Shown: positions 1 through 10,305 of the stretch, in pieces
Layout: each line of letters opens with the position of its first letter
Position numbering within the stretch: the first letter of the stretch is position 1
Assembly: GCA_039105265.1 (NCBI GenBank)
Contig: JAPFFF010000041.1
Coordinates: 682,001-746,000 of the forward strand
From: Tritrichomonas musculus
Lineage: Eukaryota; Parabasalia; Tritrichomonadida; Tritrichomonadidae
Reading direction: 5' to 3'
DNA: 64,000 bases
The notes under the pieces: generated by a model
Told to the model about the DNA's origin: nothing
Seen by the model: only the letters and a program-made list of their open reading frames with translations
Database searches by the model: none
Made by a program: the position numbers and the translations under genes

Positions 1-2085
1 AAAGATATTCAGCAAAACATTCTTTCTTGTATCCAACAAAATATCGGATCATTTCCACATAACATCAAACTTTTCTTAGAAAAATTTGAAAGCAAAATTG
101 ACTTTTTGAAAGAATGTCTATTTAAACCAATGTCAAAACGGCCAGAACTCTTTCTAGTCAGTGATTACTGGAATGTTGGAATTCCAGAGGAAGAAACACA
201 TTTGAAAGAAATGATCCAAAAAGTTTTCGATGATGAATTGATTGAAAAAGTTCTATCGTTTATTTTTGAGAACAAATATTTTGACAAGTGCTTCATTAAT
301 GAAAGTGAGAAAGTTCCGATAATACAATTTAAGCCAATGATCAAATTGGATTTATTTGATCTTGAATGTATTGATTTAATACAAACTTGCATTGAAAAAA
401 TTGATAATAATGAATTGAATGATGATGATTCGTTACTCTCAATTTTATCAATTTATGACAATTTAAATCTAAGAGGATATGTTTTATATTGTGTTGATTT
501 TCCATTTTTTGAGAATGATTTTTATAAGCAGCAAGAAATCTCAATAAATGATGTGAATGACTGCTGGTTTCATTTCAATAAGATGATTAAAGATTCACCT
601 CCACTTCCATTGAATATAAATCTTCCAAAAGAAAAAGTTACAGTTGAATCTTTCTTAGACTTAGTTGAAAGATACCTTGTTGAGACATGCGACCAAAATA
701 CAATTGAAAGTCAACGGTTATCATTCAACTTTTTCAAAGAAAATTTACTTAACAATCCGAAAGAGCAGCAATATATTCAAACGAAAGAATCACTTCTGTT
801 TAAGACACAATATCTCAGAAAATACGCAGAAGATGAAACAATTCAATCACAATTGATCACTCAGTTTTATTTTGATTCAACTGAACTAGAATTGAAGCAA
901 ACGCATTCAGTTAGACTCATTAATTTTTTAAGTTCATCTATAGAAAGCAACATTATTCAATACATTCCAAATAAAAAGCCAACAAAGATCGACTATCAAC
1001 TAGATCCAAATATTATTTATGAGAATAATGTTAATCCATTTTTACCAAAAAATTATAGTGATTATGAATTATTTCCAATTATTTCTGTAATTATGCATCG
1101 TACGTTTGAAGGAATGTCATTTTCTGATTTTAAATCACAGAGACAAGAACTTGCAAAATATGATCAAATGTGTGATGAAGCCAAGTCGCATTCATCAATT
1201 GAGGGTTTTATTGAAGATGATTTTTTTAAAAGTTATATGCAAACTTTATTTAATAGAGACAATAATGATCTGTTTTATTTCTATGAACAAGAAATATCAA
1301 AAGTTTTTGAAAATGATGATGATTTTATTTCAAAGTTCGATGATTTATCTAGAATTGCGAATCTGTTTCTAGGTTTTGTCTATGATATTTATGGTATTGA
1401 AGGTGCAGATTACACATATTCAGTTATAAAAGGCTTAATGAGCATATCAAATAAACCAGAATTCATAAGCAATCATGCATTCATGTCTTATGCTTATAAT
1501 GAGAAAACATTCCCATTTTTTTTCATTGTTGATGCTCATATAGTTGCTTCCATTCTTGGTGATAATTGTGACTTATCTATAGTACTGAATAAATTATTAA
1601 AGCACAGAAAAATTACTGAAATTTACATTGTTGGAAATGATCCTGAAAAAATGATTTCGTTGTTATTAATGATAAAAGATTTAGTAAAAAGCAAAAATAC
1701 TTTTTGCGAAAAAGAATTAACAGTCATTAAAGATCAGATTAATTCAAATCCAGATCCTTTGATTTCTTTAGATTTGAATTCTGAAAATCTATATCCAATA
1801 AATGTATTATCATTTGTAGTTTTGTGTAAATATATCAGGCCAAGCAAAAGACAAGATTTTGATGGCAAGTATGCTATTTATGCTTTTTCCTCTGATACAG
1901 ATAATAAAGAATGTCTTGACGCTTTCATCAAAAATAAACATATAACAAATAAAATGAAAATGATTGTTTATGAAACAAGTATTGGAAATATAAACACAAA
2001 AAAAATCAACTGTATAAAGTATGATGAATTCAGTCATTGTTTTAAGGAATTAATGAAACCCTTATGTTTCAGACAGGGATGGTAA
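1..2085 (+). CDS. Unrecognised large protein, 5' end outside window
   Basis: Frame 1 is open from the first base to the TAA at 2083-2085, about 694 codons. There is no ATG near the window edge, so the start lies upstream. I recognise no domain. The protein looks mostly helical and polar, with acidic stretches such as NDDDS and FENDDDD and no membrane segment. Near the N-side a conserved-looking stretch reads LFLVSDYWNVGIPEEE. The C-terminus may not be native: the last residues (RQGW) lie in an inserted element whose 6-bp flank tttcag occurs on both sides (2067-2072 and 2775-2780). Reading across the right-hand copy would give KPLCFRDYFY and then a stop, a plausible original end. The gene may still work with this altered tail. 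Coding status is clear; function is unknown. Confidence 0.75.
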   Translation, partial: KDIQQNILSCIQQNIGSFPHNIKLFLEKFESKIDFLKECLFKPMSKRPELFLVSDYWNVGIPEEETHLKEMIQKVFDDELIEKVLSFIFENKYFDKCFINESEKVPIIQFKPMIKLDLFDLECIDLIQTCIEKIDNNELNDDDSLLSILSIYDNLNLRGYVLYCVDFPFFENDFYKQQEISINDVNDCWFHFNKMIKDSPPLPLNINLPKEKVTVESFLDLVERYLVETCDQNTIESQRLSFNFFKENLLNNPKEQQYIQTKESLLFKTQYLRKYAEDETIQSQLITQFYFDSTELELKQTHSVRLINFLSSSIESNIIQYIPNKKPTKIDYQLDPNIIYENNVNPFLPKNYSDYELFPIISVIMHRTFEGMSFSDFKSQRQELAKYDQMCDEAKSHSSIEGFIEDDFFKSYMQTLFNRDNNDLFYFYEQEISKVFENDDDFISKFDDLSRIANLFLGFVYDIYGIEGADYTYSVIKGLMSISNKPEFISNHAFMSYAYNEKTFPFFFIVDAHIVASILGDNCDLSIVLNKLLKHRKITEIYIVGNDPEKMISLLLMIKDLVKSKNTFCEKELTVIKDQINSNPDPLISLDLNSENLYPINVLSFVVLCKYIRPSKRQDFDGKYAIYAFSSDTDNKECLDAFIKNKHITNKMKMIVYETSIGNINTKKINCIKYDEFSHCFKELMKPLCFRQGW

Positions 2086-2774
2086 ATGGGCAGCCAGGAT
2101 ACGACCGGGCAATGAAAAATTTTCATGCTTAAATTTTTCAACGGGCATTTTACATTGCTTGAGTGTGCCCAACAAAATAAAATTTGGTTGACACTTTTTA
2201 AATTTAGGGCATCTATCGTTTTTGCTCTTCACTTGCCCAAAATGATATAAATAAAAATCAAATAAAAAATCATATTTTATAATTTAAATTAAAAATTACT
2301 TAAAAATCAAAATTTTTTATTGTTATCCACAGATATTTCCAATTCTGCCAAAATTTAAAAAAAAATAGAATTGAATAATAAAATTGACAGAATTAAAATT
2401 AATATTTCTACGTCAAAATTGATAAAATGAATATTTTATGTAATTTATATGATATAAGTAATTATATTTTGAATTTTTATTCCGCTTATTACGTTCTAAA
2501 TAACTTTTATTTAACGATTTGGATCATTAAAAAAAAAAAAAAAATATGATTATTAAATTCGAACAAATGTTCTAACACTTTAGAGCCGAATATGGTCAAT
2601 ATTTGTTGTTGCCCGTGAATTTCAGGACCTGGAACCGACCGTGCACTAAACATACAAAGATCTCATATTGCCCTGGCTTGCCCGAGAGCAAAAATGAAAA
2701 GCCAGAGCAAGCCCGGTCTTTGAAAATTTTTGAGGCAAAACGACTTGCCCTTGCCTATTTCCCATCCATGAAAC
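2073..2774. mobile_element. Possible non-autonomous DNA element with GC-rich degenerate inverted ends
   Basis: The left end has ggatggtaaatgggcagcc and the right end, read in reverse complement, has ggatgggaaataggcaaggg. Both ends are rich in gggca/tgccc motifs, in contrast to the AT-rich interior. The hexamer tttcag flanks the element at 2067-2072 and 2775-2780 and may be the target duplication. No protein is encoded. The insertion lies at the 3' end of the preceding gene and supplies its stop codon. A similar GC-rich, gggca-rich stretch occurs at 53991-54165. Family not identified. Confidence 0.45.
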
Positions 2775-3078
2775 TTTCAGGGATTATTTTTATTAATAAA
2801 TAATTTATTTATATAATTTAAAATTTAATCTTTTTAAAAAGATTAAATTTTGATTACTTAAAACAAAAAACCTGTCGTTAGTTAGAAATTAAAAAATCAT
2901 TTCTTTATATTTTATCCATTGAAATAATTCAATGAGCATATTCAAAATCGAAAATTGATGATTTGTATGAAATAAGCATAAAATAAATAAAGTATTTGTG
3001 TTATCATAATATCAGATAACACTACAATTTATTATATACTACTATATACTAAATGAAATAGTGAGGGGAGAGAGAGGG

Positions 3079-3103
3079 AAAAAAAAAAAAAAAAAAAAAA
3101 AAA
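3079..3103. repeat. Poly-A tract of 25 bp
   Basis: Uninterrupted run of A after a short purine (gagagaggg) stretch. Three further runs of 24 or more A or T occur in the window. Confidence 0.9.
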
Positions 3104-3116
3104 TATTAAATTTCTT

Positions 3117-3358
3117 AATAAGATTCTATGAAAACAAATGAAAGAATAAGAATGAACAACTATAATAGCCATTAAATTACTTTATATCGTTTATTGCTAG
3201 TTTATATAACTGGATGAAGAGAAGATATAATATTTTGAAATAAGATTCTATGAAAACAAATGAAAGAATAAGAATGAACAACTATAATAACCATTAAATT
3301 ACTTTATATCGTTTATTGCTAGTTTATGTAACTGGATTAAGAGAAGATATAATATTTT
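3117..3358. repeat. 122-bp direct tandem duplication, two copies
   Basis: The segment beginning agattctatgaaaacaaatg at 3121 is repeated at 3243 with only a few differences (for example atagcc/ataacc, tatataac/tatgtaac, gatgaa/gattaa). Both copies end in gagaagatataatatttt. Non-coding, two copies only. Confidence 0.9.
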
Positions 3359-4269
3359 CATCAAATTGTTCAATTTTCACCACATAAAGGAAAATATCAG
3401 GAACTCCAAAATAATGAACAATATACTAAATAATTATATCATATTATTAATATTAAAAATCTTTTCTATTGTAAAATAAATCGATAAAAGATAAAAGAGC
3501 CGTTTATAAAAATAAATATTTCAATGCATTCAATATATAATTATTTTTATTCAAAATTATACTTTATTCACAAAATATAAAATATGAATTCTATGAAATA
3601 TAACATTTATATCATATAAAATAACCACTAAATATATGTTTAATAATATTATATAAGCAGATTAAAGTTTATATATCCGTATAGTGCATGAACATATTAA
3701 AATAAATAAATATGAAATATAATAATAATTAATTCAATAATTTTTCTATTGCCATTCAATATTTTATTATCAATTTTAATTATTTTGTTTTTTTTCTGAG
3801 AAAATAATATCTCACATTTAATATAAAATTATCTCATAAAAAACATTATTAAATTAAAAATGGTGATGACTAATTTGTTAATTAACGTTAAATAATTTCA
3901 AATAAGTAATTTTCTTTTATTTTTAGAAAATCAATCAATATTTGAAGTATCAATATTATCGCGAAAATGACACGCAAATATTAATATACAAGCTACATTA
4001 AATGATAATTTGCCTTTTTCACAATATTAGATCAAATATATGAAATATATAGGATAATTTGCATTTCTCAATTTTATACCATTTTTTATTTCATATGGAC
4101 TTATACATTTTATATTATAATTTTTATAAAAACATTTTAATTCTATTTATGATTTATTTAAGTTTTTTTTTTCTCCAAATTTGTCACTTTTTGTGCAAAA
4201 AGCACTTTTTGGGAAACTTTTTCAGTATTTTTCACTTTTTGGGCACTTTTTGTGCAAAAAAACTAGTAC

Positions 4270-4270
<1 letters not shown>

Positions 4271-4326
<56 letters not shown>
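4271..4326. repeat. Poly-A tract of 56 bp
   Basis: Unbroken run of A just downstream (3' side) of the minus-strand ankyrin gene that ends at 4380. On that gene's strand it reads as poly-T, so it is not its poly-A tail. Confidence 0.95.
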
Positions 4327-4328
<2 letters not shown>

Positions 4329-4379
4329 AGTTTAAAAAAGAAAACAGGCATGAAACATCTGCTCTTTGAAAACTGGTTT

Positions 4380-6248
4380 TTAATAAATATGATTTTTTAA
4401 GATCTCATAAATTTCGTTATTATTTTTCTCTTTTGCAATATCTAATGCTGTATAATATTTTGTCCATTGGCTTTCATTGCATTTATATGAGTTATATCTG
4501 TAATGATTCATGCTATCAGTTTCACGATATGCATCAACATCAACATCCTTCTTCATGAGCTGTATATTAACGTCAGTAATTATATTTGTCAGCAATAATT
4601 CAACAATTTCTTTATTTCCTTTTTCAACGGCAATTGACAATGGAGTTTTTAGCTCCTCATAAAAATCGAAAGTTTCATCTTCACATAGCCACATTGATTT
4701 TTGGCTTTTATTTATTTTGTTGATGCCGATTATTTCTTTTTCAAGCAAGAGTCCAACAATTTCGATGTATTCATTCTCAACTGCTTCTGCTAATTCTGTT
4801 TTATTTTCAAAGACATAAATGAGTTTATCATTTTGTAAACCTTCTTCTATTTTTTCTACATAATAATCAATTAAAAAATAATCATAACGATCTTTTTCAT
4901 ATCTACGTTGATTTGGGTTGGCTTTTTCAATGCTTTTCTTTTGTAACAAAAGTTTAACAATTTCAGCATTTCCACTATGAACTGCAATAAACATTATTGT
5001 TTCATCTATGTAATAATCTGATTGTCCAAGGACTTTTCTAACATATGTATTAACAGTGGCATTCTTTTCTTTTATTAAATAATCGACAATTTCAATGTTT
5101 TCATTTTCGACTGCAATTGACAATAACGTCTTTATGTCATTTCTCACTACTGGAAAATATTGTTCAACAGGTCTGCCTTCGTACCATTTTGGCTGTATTT
5201 TGTACTCATTTAAAAGTTTCTTGACAATTGTCACATAATTATTTTGAATGAGTTTTTCAAGAATTTCCATAAAATTGACATCATTTTCATACGAATAGAT
5301 CGATTTGAAAAAAGAATCCAAATCTGGAAAGTAAATGTAATTATGATATTGAATGATATTTATGAGATAATTTTGATACAATTGTGTGATATGATTTTCT
5401 TTGAAATAATTGGCAACATCATTATGATGACATTTAATTGCTTCATAAAAACATTCAAAACTTAATGAAAAGTCACTTTCATGAATGAATAGTTCTTCTA
5501 TTGTGTGAATGATTTCCTGGTTTTTCCCGTGAATTGCACAAAGCAACAATGATGATTTTATATCGACATTATTTATTAACAAATATTTAAAAATTTGAAG
5601 TGACCCAAAAAATGCTGAATACTCAATTAATGTAACACTTTTTTCATTCAAAAATGAATGTGTCTCAAAAGTTGATCGTTGGATTTCACTGTTTAATGGT
5701 AAATTTAATTGGTTCGTATAAACAATGAAATCATCAATTAAATCTTCACGAATGATTTGACATATTGCACTATCATTTTCACCAATTTGGCGTTTCCTTT
5801 CAAATTCTTCATCTTTTTCTTTCTTCTGACCAGTTAAGCCTTCAATTTCAAAGGCGAAAAAATCACCATATCTTGAAAGATAATTACTTATTGATTTATC
5901 AATTGTTATTATATTTTTATTAAATAAAAAGAGAAGATTTTTTTTGTCGTTTTTGAAAATATTGAATATTTCTTTATTTGAAAAGGTTCGTTTGATTTCA
6001 TCTTCATAAAAAAGAAGAATTTTTTCAATATTTTCTGTAATTGACTTGGTACGATGTTGATATTGAGATATTTGAGATATCATAAGAAGGGTTTCTTTAA
6101 ATATAGCTGGCTTTTCATCATTCGATAAATTATTGAATATATCGTTGAATTTTGAATCTACTTCTCTTGATGAATCTTCTTGCTCTATAAATTCAGTCAA
6201 TGTTTGCTGTATTTTTTGCATTGTTTCAAGGTATTCTTTAGCATTCAT
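4380..6248 (-). CDS. DUF3447 / ankyrin-repeat protein
   Basis: Intact 622-residue reading frame starting at ATG 6248. The N-terminal 170 residues are helical and match the usual head of this trichomonad family. A DUF3447-like core follows at about 195-290 (motifs SVTLIEYSAFFGSLQIFKYL, AIHGKNQEIIHTIEE, EAIKCHHNDVANYF). At least five ankyrin units follow, with cores such as LLSIAVENENIEIVDYLIKE, IAVHSGNAEIVKLLLQKK, LSIAVEKGNKEIVELLLTN and ALDIAKEKNNNEIYEILKN. There is no signal peptide or membrane segment, so it is probably a cytosolic binding scaffold. This family is greatly expanded in trichomonads; partners are unknown. No clear initiator motif is seen upstream. Family assignment is firm; the exact role is not known. 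Confidence 0.9.
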   Translation of the reverse strand: MNAKEYLETMQKIQQTLTEFIEQEDSSREVDSKFNDIFNNLSNDEKPAIFKETLLMISQISQYQHRTKSITENIEKILLFYEDEIKRTFSNKEIFNIFKNDKKNLLFLFNKNIITIDKSISNYLSRYGDFFAFEIEGLTGQKKEKDEEFERKRQIGENDSAICQIIREDLIDDFIVYTNQLNLPLNSEIQRSTFETHSFLNEKSVTLIEYSAFFGSLQIFKYLLINNVDIKSSLLLCAIHGKNQEIIHTIEELFIHESDFSLSFECFYEAIKCHHNDVANYFKENHITQLYQNYLINIIQYHNYIYFPDLDSFFKSIYSYENDVNFMEILEKLIQNNYVTIVKKLLNEYKIQPKWYEGRPVEQYFPVVRNDIKTLLSIAVENENIEIVDYLIKEKNATVNTYVRKVLGQSDYYIDETIMFIAVHSGNAEIVKLLLQKKSIEKANPNQRRYEKDRYDYFLIDYYVEKIEEGLQNDKLIYVFENKTELAEAVENEYIEIVGLLLEKEIIGINKINKSQKSMWLCEDETFDFYEELKTPLSIAVEKGNKEIVELLLTNIITDVNIQLMKKDVDVDAYRETDSMNHYRYNSYKCNESQWTKYYTALDIAKEKNNNEIYEILKNHIY

Positions 6249-6475
6249 CTCTTGCTACTTTTTATAAAATAATTTTGAAAAAAGTTTCGCACTTTTTTAT
6301 TTTGACAAAATTTTCTCTCTTTTAGAACATTTTAATTTCAATTAAAATTATGTTAATATTAACATATGTTCAATTTTTTAGATATTTTTTAGCAATTGAA
6401 ATTGAAATAAATCAACTGTTCAACTAAATATATGTTAGATTCAAATTGTAAATCTTTACTGTAAAATAATGATCA

Positions 6476-7423
6476 ATGACATTGAGCCGCATATTTCTGA
6501 CACAAACAAGGACGTGTTATAGCTCATCAACAACATTGAAAAGAAGAAAACAAGAATCGAAATTCTACCCTACCAAAAAACTTGGAAATGGCCTTCTTGG
6601 CAGCTTGCGTGAAGTTCCAATCACTGACAGCATCCATTCAATTGGAGTTCTGAAAGTTCTCAACAAACGATCCCGGCATTGTTCTCGTAGCATCTCTACT
6701 TATCATGTTTTGCGAAAACTTTTCCAAAAAGCAATCAAGACCACAAGGATTTTTTTAATCTTGGTCTTTTTCGTGTGTAACCTTTTACAAGGTCCAGCAC
6801 GTACTCTTTGTTCAGATGCTTGTCCACCAGGACAACGAGTTCTTATCTCTTCAATCGTTGGTATTTATGGTGGCTTTGGTGGAGTTTTCAAAAACTTAAT
6901 CGGAGCACTTTCTCTCTATCAATATACTAGTTTAAGTCAGGAACAATTCATTCTTGTTGGTTGCCTATGCATCTCATTTGCCGCAGTTTTACTTACAGTT
7001 ATTGTAACACGTGAAGAACAACTTAATGAAAAGCCTGCATCATCAAATCCATTTGCAGTTTTTTTGCAAGCACTTAAGGATATTAGTCCTCCTTTCCTCA
7101 GAATCGCACTGGCTTACTTTTTCACTATGATCGTAAGTTACCAGATCGGTTTTCAACTTACTCCTTTCATGGGGAAAGTCATTTATAAAGGAGAAAACTT
7201 GCCTGATACAAATTACCCAAGAACAATTGCTTACCAAAAGGGAGTTTCTTGGGCAATGCTATGCAATGTCGTTTCATGTGGAGTTCAATTTATTTATTGT
7301 TTCTTCCAATCAAAGATTTGTGATCTGATTGGCTTGAAATGTTTTATTTTTTGTTATTATGGTTTCTTTTTTCTTTATTCTCAGTTATTTCATTGTTGTT
7401 ATGATGCTTTTCTGTTCATATGA
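6476..7423 (+). pseudogene. Broken MFS sugar transporter, SLC45/GPH-like
   Basis: From about 6730 the frame encodes transporter sequence: GPARTLCSDACPPGQR, then SSIVGIYGGFGGVFKNLIGA and a hydrophobic span VGCLCISFAAVLLTVIV. GPAR...D followed by a glycine-rich helix resembles the SLC45/GPH family of H+-coupled sugar transporters. Just upstream (6670-6760) another frame encodes a membrane helix, PGIVLVASLLIMFC, joined through a run of T at 6750-6756, which shows a frameshift there. The first 70 or so residues of the long frame are therefore out of phase. The 3' end also stops after about six expected helices, next to an inverted ankyrin relic. Whole transporters have about 12 helices, so both ends are missing. 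Confidence 0.7.
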
Positions 7424-8330
7424 CATTAAAGGCAAATCAATATCAATATCATTTCTGATAGTAACAGTTTCAGTAAATCTAGTTTTTCATTTTCAATTGC
7501 AATACTGATAGCTGTTTTGTCTTTTCTTTTTTCAATGAATTCAAAATGATTATGATTATCAGAATTAATTTTTTTTGTTCTCTCATTATAAGAACAAATG
7601 GAATTGATATCAATCTTAGGGCAATTAATTAGCTTCCGAATGATTTCTAAGGATCCTTTGTTTATAGCTTGATGTAAAACAGTTTCTTCTTTTTATATGC
7701 ATGAATCTCCTGTTTCTTTTGTTATTAATTTGGCATTTGCATTGATTTTATCATGCTTTAATAATAAGTCTAGAAACTCTGGTTTTTTATACTTGATTGC
7801 ACAGGATAAAGCTGATTCTTCCTTCTTTGTTTCATTTAAATTGATTTTAATAGATTCACTTTGATTTGCTGATAAAGTTAACTCTCTATTAATAGATTAA
7901 ATATTAACACCAATAGAAGGATTTACTGATATAACTGAAATTATGTTGAGATATACTTTTTCTATTGCATAATTCAGAACAGGTATTGATTGCTCGCTTA
8001 TTAAAATAATGGATTTTTCATTATATTGAAGAAAAAAATCAAGCCATATCAGTCTTCTCTAAATTTTTTTTGACATTTCTAAATAAAATTAGCCAATTAT
8101 TGTTGATATAATCAGATATGTAAGAACGGTAAAAAGGAAATTTATATACTGATAAATGGAATATTTCAAAGTGATTTGCTGATAAGTCTGACAAATATGA
8201 AAATTTGACAATTCTTATATCTCATTTTATTTTCAATTGTTCGACGATGAATGTAAATCAAACAACCTGTCTTGGTTAGTGTATTTTCTGCATCTAAAAA
8301 CCCATTAATCATCAAGGATTGAAGTTTACC
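7424..8330 (-). pseudogene. Decayed DUF3447/ankyrin gene
   Basis: Reading the minus strand gives typical ankyrin units: KTAISIAIENEKLDLLKLLL (about 7440-7530), HQAINKGSLEIIRKLI (about 7620-7680) and ALSCAIKYKKPEFLDLLLKH (about 7750-7820). Farther 5' (8170-8330), MINGFLDAENTLTKTG and YIHRRTIENKMRYKN look like the family's N-terminal region. Several in-frame stops separate these blocks, for example between 7690 and 7710, so it cannot make one protein. Its 3' end abuts the broken transporter, which points to a rearrangement joining two truncated genes. Most similar to the intact ankyrin gene at 4380-6248. Confidence 0.7.
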
Positions 8331-8839
8331 AAAAAAAAATTTGGGTATTATTTTTAAATTACAATTATGTTTGTGTGTAAATAATATATGGGAATAATAT
8401 TAACCTACATTTTGGTGATGATTGTTTTTGCTTAATTGTTCTCAATTTTTGAATTGTTTATTATTATTCTTCTGTTTTCTTTCAATGATTAAATCATTTT
8501 CTTCATTAAATTGAAATCGAAAAAATAAAAAAATTTATTTAATATTGATATACATAGTAGAAAAATAAAACTTTAATTCATAGAAATGAGTAATAGACAG
8601 CACCAAATATAATATAGTTGTGTTTTTTTTTGAAATTACCTTTTAGACATCAAACAAATCGATTTTTTTTTCAGAAAAACAATGAAATGAATAATAAATA
8701 AAGAAAGGCTATTTCAAATAATAAATAAAATAGATTATACATAATATGAGATACAATAATTAACTAAAAGTGTTGAATTATTCCAAATGGTTCATGAGAA
8801 AAATTTATTTTAATTTGTCAAAAATTTTTCAAACCTTTT
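8331..8839. other. Intergenic AT-rich stretch, nothing recognised
   Basis: No codon structure, repeat or motif that I can support. Confidence 0.5.
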
Positions 8840-8844
8840 TTAAT

Positions 8845-9984
8845 GGGAAAATGCATTCTAGCCCCCATTTTTCATATCACATTTCTTTTTGGTGGCTAAA
8901 TGATTTTTTGTTTATTTTTTTATTGAAAGCTGTATTTTAGCCCCCAATTTTTTTTATTCATAAGTGTTTTTCATCCCATAGACTTTACATTTCGCAAGTA
9001 TTTCCCAAAATATTTTTTCTTTGTTGCTCCTTTATGCATATTACTAAATAAATAAATAGAATTGGTTGAAAATAAAAAAGGATATTATTATTTATCTCTA
9101 TTTATAGGTAAAAAGGACATCTTATCTCTTGAATTTAAATAGAAATAAAATGATTAAAGGTTTTATTGATAATATTTTCTCTATATATAATGTTTTGTTT
9201 AATTAAAGATTATATATTCTAAAAGTTTTTCTTGTGTTTTTGGTTATATATGTGTAATTATTTTCGAATATCGTTTATTATTTTATTCACCAAAGAATTT
9301 CTCTATTTTTAATTATTTTTGTTGTTCATTAAAAAAAACTAAACGACTTTATTTTGCTTTTACTAAACGATTTTTTTTATATATTTTTGATAGTTTATAT
9401 GGTCAAAATATTTTCAAAAAGTTTCTATTACAACCAAATATTCTCACAAAAATTTTGGTAATAAATGAAACACACTAATTCTTATTTAGGATCAATTTAA
9501 TTAAATTATTTAACGCAGCAGCATTTTCTTTTTGCCCAAAATGATCTTAAACTTAAACCAGACATTATACTTTCTTATTTTTATAATGAATATGAAATAT
9601 AAATAATTTATTCATGTTAATATAAACACCAGCTTTATGGCTTTTTTTGAGATAATATATAATCTCCAGTATGAGTTAATGATTCTTTCCCTTTTTATTC
9701 TATCTATCATTAAATAGTTTATCTTAATAAAGTAATAATCAAGAATTATTGATGTTTTTTAGAATTTTTCGTTTTATTTTTATCTTTATATGTTTTTTAA
9801 CATATAATTTCCTTTTTTTTTGCATTTATTTTATTTTAATATGCTTTTTTTGCTCTTTTTTTAAATTTAATAAACGATTATTTTCAATTGAAAAAGTTAT
9901 AAAAAAAATTGGGCTAAAATACACTTTTTTACATTTTTTCCCCCATTTTTCCTTTCAATTTTTGGGGGCTAAAAAAAGTTCCCC
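8845..9984. mobile_element. Candidate TTAA-flanked non-autonomous element with agccccc-rich inverted ends
   Basis: The left end reads gggaaaatgcattctagccccc. The right end in reverse complement reads ggggaactttttttagccccc and then, as on the left, a gtattttagccc motif. ttaat flanks both sides (8840-8844 and 9985-9989), consistent with a TTAA or 5-bp target duplication. The ends are imperfect over roughly 100 bp, so the copy is old. No transposase is encoded; the short hydrophobic reading frame at 9749-9988 is low-complexity and not credible. Confidence 0.45.
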
Positions 9985-10066
9985 TTAATAATTGCTTCAA
10001 AAAGTTTCTTTTCTAATTTTTTCTGATAAAAAAAAAATATAAACTTCAAAATAATGATATTTGATA

Positions 10067-10114
10067 AAATATCAGACTACATCCAAAAAAATACTGACAT
10101 TTATCACAATATTC
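10067..10114 (+). repeat. 48-bp stray copy of the downstream gene's start region
   Basis: aaatatcagactacatcc through caatattc matches codons 2-18 of the genes at 10306 and 16438 almost exactly but has no ATG. It is fused directly to the 5' flank (from ttcgttatttaatag) shared by both tandem genes, so a third unit of this duplication once existed or a template switch occurred here. Confidence 0.8.
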
Positions 10115-10305
10115 GTTATTTAATAGTTTTGATTTTGAATTAAGTATTCCCAAATGAAAAATTGGAATTATTTAATTATCCTTTCCTGCTTTGAGCCATT
10201 TCAAGATTCTCATCTATTTCATTTGGAAGAAAAAAATTACAAATTCAATTTATCTATTCAAAAGATCATTCAAAAAGTCCGGAATATTTTGAGAGCATAT
10301 TCTAA

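Larger units (their letters stand above)
2775..4379. other. Intergenic AT-rich stretch
   Basis: No supportable gene. It holds two poly-A tracts, a 122-bp tandem duplication, and near 4185-4262 several short cactttttg/gtgcaaaaa inverted motifs just before the longest poly-A tract. Lysine-rich reading frames here come only from poly-A. Confidence 0.6.

Noticed and set aside
3079-3103. Poly-A tracts as tails of processed retrocopies
   Set aside because: No gene-like sequence lies immediately upstream of the tracts on the proper strand, and no flanking duplications were seen.
4059-4400. Two overlapping frames with poly-lysine
   Set aside because: They come from the 56-A tract and AT-rich flanks; no codon structure outside it.
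9749-9988. 79-residue hydrophobic frame as a membrane protein
   Set aside because: Phe/Ile run from T-rich DNA, and it runs into the end of a repeat element.
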